A stretch of DNA of 64,000 nt from Lichenostomus cassidix (Eukaryota; Chordata; Aves; Passeriformes; Meliphagidae): contig CM039181.1 in NCBI GenBank assembly GCA_008360975.2, positions 6,432,380 to 6,496,379 of the forward strand, read 5' to 3'. The position numbers and the translations under genes are program-made. The notes under the pieces were generated by a model. That model worked only from the letters and a program-made list of their open reading frames with translations. It did no database searches and was not told the origin of the DNA. Below, one piece after another: positions 50,319 through 61,600 of this stretch (the stretch's first letter is position 1; the number at the start of each line of letters is the position of its first letter).

Positions 50319-52213
50319 AAGCAAACCTATTCCCTGATTTATTGTAAATCTTCACTGAGCATATTGCTAGGGGATGATAGTGAATTCTCCTGTGATTACA
50401 AGGGGAAAGACTCAGGGGACAGCCACAGAGGGGCTGAAACTAATTTTTCTCTGCTTGAGGAAGAGTCCAAAATGATACAAATTTACATGGATTAGAGAGT
50501 GCACTTCTGGAACAAGATGATCTAGGGGCAAATCCTTTCAACACACAGATTTGATAGAACTCTACCCAGACTGGGAAATGCAACTGCTGGTCATTGGATT
50601 GGCTTAGGAGTGGTTTCTGTAGATGTTAATAAATCACTTGAAGTAAAAAAAGACCACATCACCACGGGGATCTATATGGTAGAAACTACTTCACAGATCC
50701 CCCTTTTAGCCTCAGCAAGTGTCCATTTATCATGAAATTGATGAACAGAAAAGCCTTCCATTTGAAAAGGGCATGATTAGAATAGCCATGATTGTGGGAG
50801 GAAGCATGAAGTGGGCAATGAGGGCTCTTTTCAGGGAGATCCTTGCCTAAGCACGGATTTTTGCAAAGGTGTTGGAAGTGGAATGGAACATGCTGGGATG
50901 GGGAGGGTGTCACTAGGTGGTGTCAAAGTGTCCCTGTGCTGGCTGTTGGAGAAGTGCTAATGGAATTTTAAATCATCTTTCCTTTGCTCCTTGGGTCTCA
51001 CAATGTGTAGATTTCTTTGCTCCAAGGACCTGAGTGCTTTATCAGAGTTTAGGCATTAATGTGTTTCTAAGGAACAGAATGCTGAAAACAAACAAGGAGT
51101 TGAAACAATAGGAAGGTCCTGCTTGCTTTTGTCTGAATTTGATTCATCATTTCGGATTACATTATTTTTTAGTGAGAAAGGTTTTGTCTAAATTTAAATT
51201 GCTGGATGTGACATATGTATATTTCATATTGAAATGAAATTACATGTGAATCAAATTTCATATGAAATATGTGTATTTCAGAAAGCAACCACTCACAAAT
51301 TTGTACTATAATCTCCCTTCCCCCCCCCCAGGATTCCAGATGAATTAATAACCAATTGTGTTCAGCAGTCCATAAATTTCTACTCTTTTCAGCCAACCTT
51401 TTATGAATATTTGCATGGGTTAGCAGAAATAGTTTGGTTATGAGAATATACTCTGGAGCGTGTAACAAATTTATTCTCATTGAGCACTATTGCAAAACAT
51501 CATACATCTCCCTGCACAGAGATGATGTTAGAGACTTCAGGGCAGAGGAACAGAGCTCTGGTGCCAGAATGTAATGGGTTTCTTGAACCGAAGGTGGTTG
51601 GCTGTGGTTAGCCAAAAGCACTATACATCAAGGATGACGGATAGGGCAGAAAACAAACTCCAAGAATGTACAAGAGCTGCCATTAATGTCCCTGAGCTTA
51701 TTCCAGGCAAATCAATGGGATTTCTGCTGAGGGAATAAGCTGGTGATCTGAACAGTGCCCTTTCTGATGAGCACTGGTGATGGTAAGTGCTGTCAGGAGA
51801 GAATGTCAGCAGTCTCTGGCTTTCTGTTTAAGAACAAATATAAAGCCCGTGCAGCCCTCAGAAATGGAAAGCCACAGGAGCTGCAAGTACAAACCTCCAG
51901 AAGTGCTCCCACTTGCAGAGTGGTTGGGCAGCCCAAAGAGCTCCAGAGCACAGAGTGACTGTGATGGTAAACCATGAGGAACATGGGGAATTGCTGACAG
52001 AGATCCCAAAGGCATCACTGCAGCCTGCTTATGAATGTGGGGAGCCCTGAGAGTTTATCCTGTCTTCTCTTCTAGAGTTGTTGATTTATTCTTTACTAAC
52101 TGCTTGAATTCATCTAGGATAGTTGTTTTGGTCAAAACATTTGCTTTTCTTATCTAATTTTCCAAGATTAAAAAATATCTGGAAGGTAAGGGGATATAAT
52201 TTAGCTTCTAAAA
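50319..52213. other. Unique noncoding DNA
   Basis: Contains 10 C at 51320-51329 and an imperfect ATTTCATAT inverted repeat at about 51214-51272. The opposed frames at 51755-52018 show no motif. Confidence 0.5.
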
Positions 52214-52288
52214 CCAGTGCCTGGGTCTCTAATGACCCAGCCCATATAAATCCAGTGCCTGGGTCTTTAATGACCCAGCCCATATCCT
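52214..52288 (+). repeat. 38-bp tandem pair, each copy with a 7-bp hairpin
   Basis: The unit 'ccagtgcctgggtctctaat' + 'gacccagcccatata' is repeated at 52214-52251 and 52252-52288. Each copy holds CTGGGTC and GACCCAG arms around a 6-base loop (tctaat / tttaat), so two identical stems stand in a row. Confidence 0.93.
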
Positions 52289-53293
52289 ATGGCTAATGCC
52301 AGGAAATACCAGCACTCCTCTGTGCTACACTGCAAGAATATTGTCTTTCATTAAATTAAACAATCCTTCAGCAGCTCCTCAGATAAGTCCTATAAGCAGT
52401 AATTGTATGTACTGCAGTAAAGGCTGAGATGCTCACTTTGCAGTTCAGAATCTTCCAAACTCTAACAGGGCTTTCTTTATGGGTAATCTATTATTGCCCC
52501 TGTATTACTGATTGCCACTAACAGAGTGCTGCTGGTGTCATGTAACCATAAGTATTTGTGTGAATGAGCTCTCAGTTGTCAGTAATTCCTCTGGCACATC
52601 ACATCCCTTTTCAATGAATAAATGTACCTATCTGAAACAAACTCCACCAGGTTTAACTCTTCAGTGGTATTTTGTCTTTGACAGTTCTCTTTGCCTAGAA
52701 ATATTTTAAAATGTTTTTCAAGATCTATTAGGACATAATTATTGCATGTCAAACATTCCTGGATTATTGATTGGGATTTTTAATGTAATGAGTCAGCTAC
52801 AGTCTTTTCCAATAAACTTGCTTTGTGTCTTCATGGTCTGGTGCAGAACACTGAAATCTCATTTTTTCTGTCTGTGCATACATCACCCTTGATGAAAGCC
52901 TTTATTTTTAAATAGTGTTTAAGCCCAACATCCTAGTGAAGAACTGTAGGAACTATAATCCTAGAAAATAAAAAAAGTTCAGGTGGCGTTTTCTGCTGGT
53001 AAATAGAAGTGATGAAACAGTTTCACAGTTAAATTGCACCTTCTCAACTAAAATACTTTTAATTTACTGCAATTAGTTACTTAAGACTCTTTTGATGACT
53101 TCTCACTTTTTCATTATGAACAGTGAGAAGAATGACTTTATAGAAGATCTTGCATTTCTTTAGCTCCCATTTTTCTCTTTCAAGGATGAAGAAGTCTAGA
53201 TTTCTGCTCAAACATGGGCTACCCCACACTTTTCATACTTGTCACCTTTTTCTATCCTGTTTCTAGTTCTTGGTTTGGTTAGTTTTTGGTTTT
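52289..53293. other. Unique noncoding DNA
   Basis: No gene or transposon recognised. Confidence 0.5.
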
Positions 53294-53319
53294 TGTTGGT
53301 TGGTTGGTTGGTCGGTCGT
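53294..53319 (+). repeat. (GGTT)n short microsatellite
   Basis: Five to six GGTT units, the last two changed to GGTC, within a G/T-rich stretch that extends to about 53352. Confidence 0.85.
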
Positions 53320-53439
53320 ATGGTTTCTTTGGTTTTGTTTTGGCTTTTTTTTTTGAGAAGTCACTAGAAACATGTGGTAGCTTCATAATGTTCTTTGCTT
53401 TGGTTTTGAGAGAAGATGCTTAGAGAAGCATTAGAGAAG

Positions 53440-53825
53440 GTTATTGTACAGAATATCTCTGTTCTCCCAGTGCCTAGAGCTTACTTTATCAAAAGACGCT
53501 CTTTTATCAGAAGTATCTACAGCAAAGATGAACCCAAATTCTCCTCTCCAATTCACTGTGTATGTCGCTGTTGAGCCACTAGCAGAGAAAAGGACTCGGG
53601 TTCCCAGTGACAAGAAAAGAGGAGTTTATTATTTTGATTTCAGTTTATATAGACTTTTCAGAGGTCACCCAGATTGGTCAGTCAGAAACCTCCCCCTAGC
53701 CCTGACTGGCCAGGCCTGAACTGTCCAAATCTCGAGATACTGTTTTTAACAACATCCAAACTTTATCTTTGTTTATAAAACACAGGAGAAGTTCTCATGG
53801 GAAAGACCTGTGCTAGCCACATGTG
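53440..53825 (-). mobile_element. LTR-like block of an avian endogenous retrovirus, probably solo
   Basis: On the minus strand the order is: a GACCAAT box (about 53673), a TATATAAA box (53644-53651), an AATAAA signal 13 bases further on (53625-53630), then a 'tagtggctcaaca' end (about 53569). A TATA box closely followed by AATAAA is the layout of avian retroviral LTRs whose poly(A) signal lies in U3. If TG...CA ends are applied, the LTR would be 53569-53821. No matching 5-6 bp target duplication is visible at those borders, and no tRNA primer-binding site is seen beyond 53569, so the true ends may differ (up to about 53440). No gag, pol or env sequence is nearby. It may still be a non-retroviral promoter-like sequence. 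Confidence 0.5.
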
Positions 53826-56800
53826 TAGACCTGCATTTTTGCAGGGCAAAAGAGTTTTGGTATAAAGGAAGAATCGATCAGGGACTCCTTAATTTAGAGG
53901 GAGGAAGCAGTGTGAGACTCTGACCTAGGAAGGACATTCTGGATTAGAATTGAAGAAATCATTACCTTTTATTTAAATGCTACCTGGGGCTGGAGGAGGG
54001 AGATTCAGTGGTTGAACCCAAAATAAATATGCACTTGCAGTCAGCCCAAAATCAAATTTTTGTGTGAATTGAAACAAATAGTCATTGCCAGTAGGAATGT
54101 TCAAACCTTTATGGAGAAAATGCAGTTTCTACAATCTGATCTCAACAGCAAAGGTTCCCAACAAATATTCACCTTTTGCACTATATGCTTGCATGGCCCA
54201 TTGTTACCCCACATCCTGTTGCTGTGGATAGGAATAAAGGCTTTCCTATAGAGGTTTTCATTTTTCCTGTTCCTGAAAGCAATGGGATGTTGTTTAGCAG
54301 CAAATCTAATTTGGATGTGATTATTACTGTGGAGAGAATAAGTGCTGGCTGGGTAGGGAGCCAGGAAAGGTTTCTAGCCACAGGCAAAGGAATCAGCAAG
54401 GTGGGACTCAGCAACCCCATGTCCTTGATAAAAAAGAGAATACAAGGTTTGAGGGAAAGTCTCTCTCACAGGTGTAAAAAAGGTGGGTACTGAGGTATAT
54501 CACTGGGTGATATATATGGTTTTTTACAGTCCCAAAAAACCTGTGAGCAAGTGGGAGAGCTCATAAGCATTTGGTGTTTGCACTAAGAGCAGGTAAGAAA
54601 TGCACATAACTCTCATTTCTTTACACTTTTGTATGTCTGCAAAAGAAGCAAAGTTTCATAGCTTTTTTCTGAGGGAGAAGATAATTGTTTGCTCTGTTCA
54701 CAAGTACCATCCTGGCTGGGGTTGGGCTGAAGTTATTGCAGAGGACTGAGGCTCTGTGCTTGCAGTGGTGTTACAGCTATACCAAACTCTGGGCAAATTG
54801 TCCTAGTATGAGAAAAGTGAATCAAACAAAATAACTGTGTATTGGGGGGGAGTGGGGAGAAAGTGAGGAAATCAGGATGGAGGTTTACCCCCCAGGCTCC
54901 TCCATCCACAAGAACAACCAGCCAAGCACAAGACCTTAGGCCCTGATAAATAAATTATTTACCTGCACCCCAAAGTCCCTCAGATAGCACACAGTCCCCA
55001 GATCCTCAAGTTCCTTGGAAATTTCCTTCAGCATAATTTTTAATGACAGCAGAGAACAAGTGCAAGACAAAGTGAATGCAACAAAAGTAGGTTTTTTTGC
55101 AAAGAAACCATTGGTTTCTTCAAAATATACTGGTTTATTCCCAGCCAGTAGCTGTTTCTGTGCATGCCTGGAGTTGTAGCATGACTGAGAACTCTCCCCA
55201 GCTAAGCTGAAATGGAGTCCTGCAGAACTCTCTTGCTTATAAAAATAACAAAGCATGACTTATGACAGAAATTTTCATTGCTGATACACATTCTTTAAAT
55301 TGTAAAGGCTAGGAAAAACTCACCATTGAAATTATTTAAGTAGCTCTTTTGGAAATCCTTTTCCTTTAAAGATTTCAGCCAGAAAATTGGATGCATTTCT
55401 AATTTTTTTTTTAAGAAAACACTAAAAAAATCCCCTACAGAAAGCAAGTCTCCTTGTGAAAAGTTGTTGGTTTTGTTTGTTTCCCTTGCCAAATCCCCAA
55501 TTTTCTATCACATAGTTTCAACAAAATTTTTTTCTGAGAGCCCAAAGACCAAGAGAGATCAAATGAAATCTATGAAGTGCTCTTAAAAATTGAGAGGAGA
55601 GGTAAAAATCCTACAAAGAAAAAAAAGTTAAGCTGTTTGGACCACAAAAGGAATATTTGGGGAGTTTGCTAAAACTAGTCTGTGTCTTGATTTGCCCTGA
55701 AACTGCTAAACAGCTAATGAAGCAAAAGTTCAACTTGAACAGTTTAATCTAGAGCTGACTGAAAAAATACTTGGAGTAAAACATTTCAATATAAAATGGC
55801 TTTTTTCCAAAACCAGAACTTTCAGGAAAAGCTTTCAGTTTCTTCTAAATTTTCTTCTTTTTTTTTTTTATTGGAAACAAATATTTTGTTCTTCTATTCA
55901 TATTGTTTTTCCTTCCTCCCTGACTTTCTTTTGCCTCTGAATTAGTAAAAACTAATATCTAGGGACTATTTGCTCCTGGAATTTTCTTTAAGCTTTTTAT
56001 TTTTTGTTTTCTGCAGGGTTTTGTTTGTTTAATTCTCATCTTTGAAAAGGTTTCAGTGCTTCAAATAGGGAAAGCTTCGAAAACTTGCAGCTTAGATTTT
56101 CTGCTGAAAAAAAAAATTAATGTTGTCCAAAGAAAAAGAATGGGCTCAAAAGTTGAAAATTTAATTTAAAATTTGACAAAAGCTTCATAGTTCAAGCCAC
56201 ATATGAACAAAAAATGTCAAAATGTTTCTCCAGACCATCAGATTATTTTGTTTTCCTGAAGGTTGCAGGCCATAGTGCTTGAGATTAGTTACTGTGCCCA
56301 ACAAATGTGGGAATTCTGGGATTTTTTGTGGAGCTCCATTTTGTCTGTGAGCTTTCCAGGGCTAGCAGATATTGTCAATCACCTCTTGAAACTCCACTGA
56401 CCATCTTGTGCAGCAAAGACTGGAGAGCTGCAGTCATGCTCTGTATTTCCTTCAAACCTCCCAAAGTTCCTCCTGGAATGGCTGAATTTCCATGTAGACA
56501 CACCTGGGCTCCTTCAGAACCACCTGGATTTGACTCCAGGATTTGTGGCTGCAAAACAAACACGAGGATTTGGGTAGATGTTTGGATATTTTGTATTAAA
56601 CTTCAGCCTGCTGCAGGTGAACTCCTGCCTGAGGCACCTCAGGTCTCTGTGCAGCTGCTCTTGTTGAGCAGAGATATCTTTAGACACAAGTTTAAATATT
56701 TTACTGACTCCAGAGCTCAGCTAATGTGAAATATCAGTCAGAGGAGTCAGAGCCTCTGGGAGAGCAATCAGCACTGAACCCAAATGGAGCTGGAATGCTA

Positions 56801-57059
56801 ATGGAACATCTGGAGACCCCAAAGAAGGACAACAAATAACTGCTGCTCTTGGGTGAAAATAGGTGTCAGGCTGGGGATGTTTCAGGCTCCCCCTGAGGTC
56901 TCACTAAAAAATTTCAAGGTTGATCAAGTTTTCCAACCTGCCAGTTGGCAAAAACCTGTGCTATGGTCCCACCATGGTGGAACTCACTGATGTAAGAACT
57001 CTGTTCCACTCCCCTTGGCTGTGAAAAACTTAGATATTCCCCCTTAGTGTTGTTTTTAT
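53826..57059. other. Unique noncoding DNA
   Basis: No gene recognised. The 140-codon frame at 56307-56729 lacks any motif that I know. A short hairpin 'tatatcac tgg gtgatata' lies near 54497. Confidence 0.5.
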
Positions 57060-57660
57060 TTGAGAATGAATAGTGGAAGTTGTGGGAGAAAAGTCAATGG
57101 GCACAGAGAAGAAGCAATGGAATGAGGTTATGGTTATGGAACAAACAGGAAAGATTTTTTTGTGGTGTCCATTTAAAAGGAGGGAGTCAAGAAAAGTGTG
57201 TCAAAAGAAGGCAACAAATAACGGTGAGACTAGGAGGAAGTCCAAGAATTATTCTAGATTGTAAACAATATATGATCAAGAATATGAAAGAAAATATATG
57301 AAAGAAATATGATGAAATATATGAAATATAGGAAAGAAATACAATGAAATATATGAAAGAAAACAATTCAAAGAAGTAAGTGAATCAAACAGAAACGCTT
57401 TTGGTAGTTTTGAGGAAGGAGGAAAAACATGTAGGAGAGGAGAATTTAAAGCAGAGAAACATAACATAGGAAAGAAAAGTAATGATTTGAGAAATGTGTG
57501 TCAAATTTGATTCAGAAATAATAGCTTTGAGTAGGTGGGAAGGGAAGAAAAAAGATCACAGAGGAAGTGGCAGGGGCTGCAGAAAACACATGGAGATGTG
57601 AAAAGAGTCAAGAGCTCAGAGAAATGTAACAATGAATTGTGAGGAGGAGGAGTATTTTGG
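57060..57660 (+). repeat. Purine-rich stretch with 32-bp GAAATATAT repeats
   Basis: The plus strand is strongly A/G-biased over about 600 bases. Inside it, 57300-57363 holds two diverged 32-bp units starting 'gaaagaaat' and containing 'atgaaatatatgaaa'. The opposite strand therefore shows Phe/Ser/Leu-rich frames that are not genes. Confidence 0.7.
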
Positions 57661-58563
57661 GGGCGAAGGCATGCTGGTGTAGGCATGCAAATAAACAATT
57701 CTAATTTTTCCCCTTCATTTATTTTCTCTGTTTGTTTATTCCACTGCAGACAATGTGATCTTTCTCTCCCTGCCACTGCTGTTGCACCTCTGGCTTTGCT
57801 GGTTTGATATCCATCCTTATCACCAGGGGATCAGGCGTGCAGGAGCTGGAAGGGTGTGATTGTACAAATTCCTAGCTAACAGCCCAGGAATCAATCCTAC
57901 ACTGACTCCAGCAATTCCCCCATGCCAGGGAATGTTCCTGAGAGCTGAAGACCACTTTGCGCTATTAAATTTTCGTCATGGATGTTGGCAACACTGTGAC
58001 CCAGGTCAGCCAGCACTGTCCTAGCTGATTCCCACACATGGCCCAGGAGGTGGTGCATGCCAAGGGCAGCTCCCAGGGGATTCACTCGCCCCAGTCTGGC
58101 TGGTGAAGGAAGTGAATGGGATTGAGGGAGTCTCTGCTGTGCCAGATGTTGCTGTGGGCCAGGGAACATTCCTTAGCACATGGACTTGGCTAGCATGGAT
58201 GGAGCCAAAGAGTGCAATGTTTCCTGTCTTTAAAAGAGAGGATGCAGTTGCTCCTTAGCTTAGAACGAGGCCACCTTCCTTTAGATGGAAAAAGGTAGAG
58301 TTAGAAAGCTGCTGCAAGAAACAGGTGAAAGGGAAGAGAAAAGATACACACAAAACAGTAGAAGCACCTCCAGGCAAGGGAAGAATGGGAAACTTCAAAA
58401 CTAGAAGTGGTTGTATAAATCTTGGGTGGGGAGGAGAATTGAACTGGAGTGAGAGCTGAATCTGGATGTGCTGAAACCATTGCCTACCCTGATGCAAAAT
58501 ATCAGTGCTGTATTTGTACAGGTGATAACATGTGGAGTCTTTTCTGTTCTTATGAGCACTAGG
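57661..58563. other. Unique noncoding DNA
   Basis: 57890-58170 is GC-richer with a 90-codon minus-strand frame. Its translation is not low-complexity, but I cannot match it to any family and see no supporting start or splice context. Confidence 0.45.
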
Positions 58564-58624
58564 ACAGAATATCATGAGAATATCATACAGAATATCCTAC
58601 AGAATATCCTACAGAATATCACAC
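58564..58624 (+). repeat. 12-bp tandem repeat, acagaatatcct
   Basis: Exact copies at 58587-58598 and 58599-58610, a third variant from 58611 and two looser copies before 58587. Units are directly adjacent without spacers. Confidence 0.93.
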
Positions 58625-61600
58625 ATGGCAGTGGACAGTGTTAGTTGTTTATCATCTTCTGTAATGGCTGTGCTCATAAAAGCTCATGTGTAGTGAATTG
58701 TGCTGCTGTAGGCAAAACATGCAACATGAATCCAGAGGGAAATGTGCAAATGCTGAAGCCACAAACTGGCAGATGATCTGATGGAGATGCTTGGGTGTTA
58801 GGTACAGCTAGACCTGGAAGTACACAGATTTCAGGTCTTTCTTCACCTCCTGCTGTTAAAGTCCACATGTTGATGAAAAATGTTCTATAAAATTATAAAT
58901 AATATATTTTAAAATTGGTTTGTTTTACTGGCTTATTTAAATTGCACCTTTGTACCTAGATCCAACCAGCCAGCTACAAGAAACTATTGATTAAAACCAG
59001 CTTTTAGTGTGAATGCTGTCAATGAACACAACCTCCTGGTGTGCCAGAAGTGCTGCTTTGCCCTGTTAGCAAGGAGAGTCTACAGGAAGATCCTGCATGT
59101 TTGCAGGACATTGGAGAGTTTAACACTGGAGCTCAGGGCTGGGATCTTGTCAAGTGGAATCCTCTGGCCTTGCATTCTCCATCTGTTTCCATTCAGGTCA
59201 AGTGCACGTGCTTCTCATTTATTACTGCCTGTCATCTGCATGACAGAACAGCCAGAGGTCCCACCTGAGAGCAGCTCCTGCCCATTCTGGATGTTGTGCA
59301 GAGACTCTTGCTGTGTTTATAGTACAAATAGCTTGGGAAAAAACCCAAAAAGGATGAAGTAAAGGGCTTCAGGTGGAAGATCAAGAGCTCCAATCAAAGT
59401 AGATTAAAATGAAATCCTAACGTCAATAAGGGTTTTGTTATTAATTTCTGTGTGACCTGGATTTCTACCCTGGCTAACTTGTCCAAAACTATAGGGGAAA
59501 TCTGCATCAGAGACGGGAAATGAACTCTGAGTTTTGTCCCGTGACATTGCCCTTCCTGAAAAAGGGCTGGGGTGGGGAGAGCTGCTCCATGCATGGTTCT
59601 CTCAACAAAATTCATGGGAGTTGAGCATTTTGAGGGCTTGGTCTGTTTGTTCCTTGTGCATCCTTTCCCTCCACCTCATGGTAGAACCTCTGAGCTCTGC
59701 CTGTGTGAGATGAGTGAACTCAGCAGGTTCACAAAAAGGCACATATGAACCTTCTACAGCCTGAATGAGAGCTTAAGGTTGGACGAAATCCAAAACCTCA
59801 AAAGGAAATTCAGCTGAAATGACCAGCTTTTGCCTGGTTTGGGGTCAAAACCTAGTGAAAACAACACTTCAGATGGTTTCTATATAAAAAAACATGAAGC
59901 CACCCAGGTTTATAGAAAACCACTTCAAATTTTCTTACTGTGCAGCCAGGTTCAGAAAGAAAGTATGGAAAATTGAGTAATACTGCTCAAGTTCCAGATT
60001 GGTGGCACAGATTCAAAATATTTTAAACCTGCTGTACTCTAGGTTCATTTCACTTTCAAAGCTTGGCAGAAATCCAGCAGCTACCTCAAATGGTATAGTA
60101 CCAAGATACTTACCAGACATTCGTAGTCTTCTCTACCAAACCATTTGCTAAGCTTTTTTAGCTTTTTTAACTTTTTCTTTTTCTTTTTTTTTTCTTTTTT
60201 TTTTTTTTGGCATTTACATTTAAACCTCAGGGACTCGTGTTGATCCTACCAGAAAACTCATGACTTCCCGTGTTCCTCGGAGTTTTATTCTCAAGAATTT
60301 GAATTTCAGACAGGTCTACCCCAACAAAGGAGACAAAATGCTAAGGTCTAAACTAAATACAATCCAAGAGTTCTCCTTACTGATGCACCATCAGCCTACA
60401 CTGCCTGTAAAAAGACAAGGTTATCGAAATGCAGCAAATCAGTAATTTTGGTAGAGTTGGATTTCGTGAAGACTTGCAGCAGAAGTTTCATCTTCATTAG
60501 TATATGAGAGTCTTATTGTCATGGTGAAATGTGGGACAATAATCCTTCCTGTGGACTGAAAATGCATTTGCTAAAACTGAACAGTGTTAGATAAGGGTCT
60601 GCAAACAGTGACATATTGGCCACTTGCACAGAGCAAAAGCCTGGAAAAGAGCAAACCTCTTAAGGGAAAATGGTCCTGATTCAAATCTCACTGAGAATAT
60701 TTGCACTGCTTTCCTCACAGAATTTAAGTACTGTACTTAAGCCTGAACTAGATAATCACTAGCTTGGAATTAACCAGGTGAAAAAATATCACTATGATTT
60801 CTATAAATCATTTCTTCTTGGGAAAATCTGCTAATGATGACACTTGAATGAAGCATTAAAAAAAATAAATTAGGAATTTGAATTCACTAAATGTGTTTAA
60901 GATCTCTTTTCTAGCTGCAAGCTTGTGTGCAGAGATGTGCTTGAAGGATCCTGGGTAGAAGTTCTTTTTCCCCTGTTTGCAATGCTGCCTGTTATCCTCA
61001 ATGAACTGAGAAAAACTCCTCTTCAGAGCATTTGAGCAAAGTTCTTGTCCCAGTGTGAATCAGGACAGCATCTTTAGTCCATGAATAAAACACAAAAACA
61101 GATAACACAGAGATAAAAAGTAACTTCTCTATAAGATAACACATTACACACTTTGTGTTTTTCGTAGTCCTCTGGTTGCCTTTAGTCTTCTCTGAACCAA
61201 GAACAAGGTTTTCATGGAAAATCAATGCCCTTTTCAGCTCTACTGAATTTAAAGTTTGCTGGTGTTAGCAGTCCCATTTTAGGATTTTATGAACAACATT
61301 CATTCTGCTAGTCTCTTGTATAATGATGGGAAACAAAATTGAAAAGGAGGAGGAGAAAATAAGGAAGATATAAAGGGCAAGTGAACTAGATAACACCTAA
61401 TCCATGGAAGAAGGTGGCCCATCTTACACCATTTTACTTTTGCATTGTGTTTTCTGTCACAAAATATGGAAGCTTGTAGGATACAGATGACTTAGGGAAT
61501 TACCTGCAATTAAATCCTACAACTGCTACAAAGGAAGAATTCTGCCCAACCTATGAGAGTGATAAGTGCTTAGATAAGAAAACTTCTGATTTCATTTCAG

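Noticed and set aside
56307..56729. 140-codon plus-strand frame
   Set aside because: No motif, no homology recalled, overlapped by an opposite frame.
57897..58169. 90-codon minus-strand frame with balanced composition
   Set aside because: I considered an exon or retroviral fragment, but matched no family and found no splice or start context. A protein search of this frame would decide.
58564..58624. Possible CRISPR-like array
   Set aside because: Units are 12 bp, directly adjacent and without spacers, in a vertebrate genome; an ordinary minisatellite.
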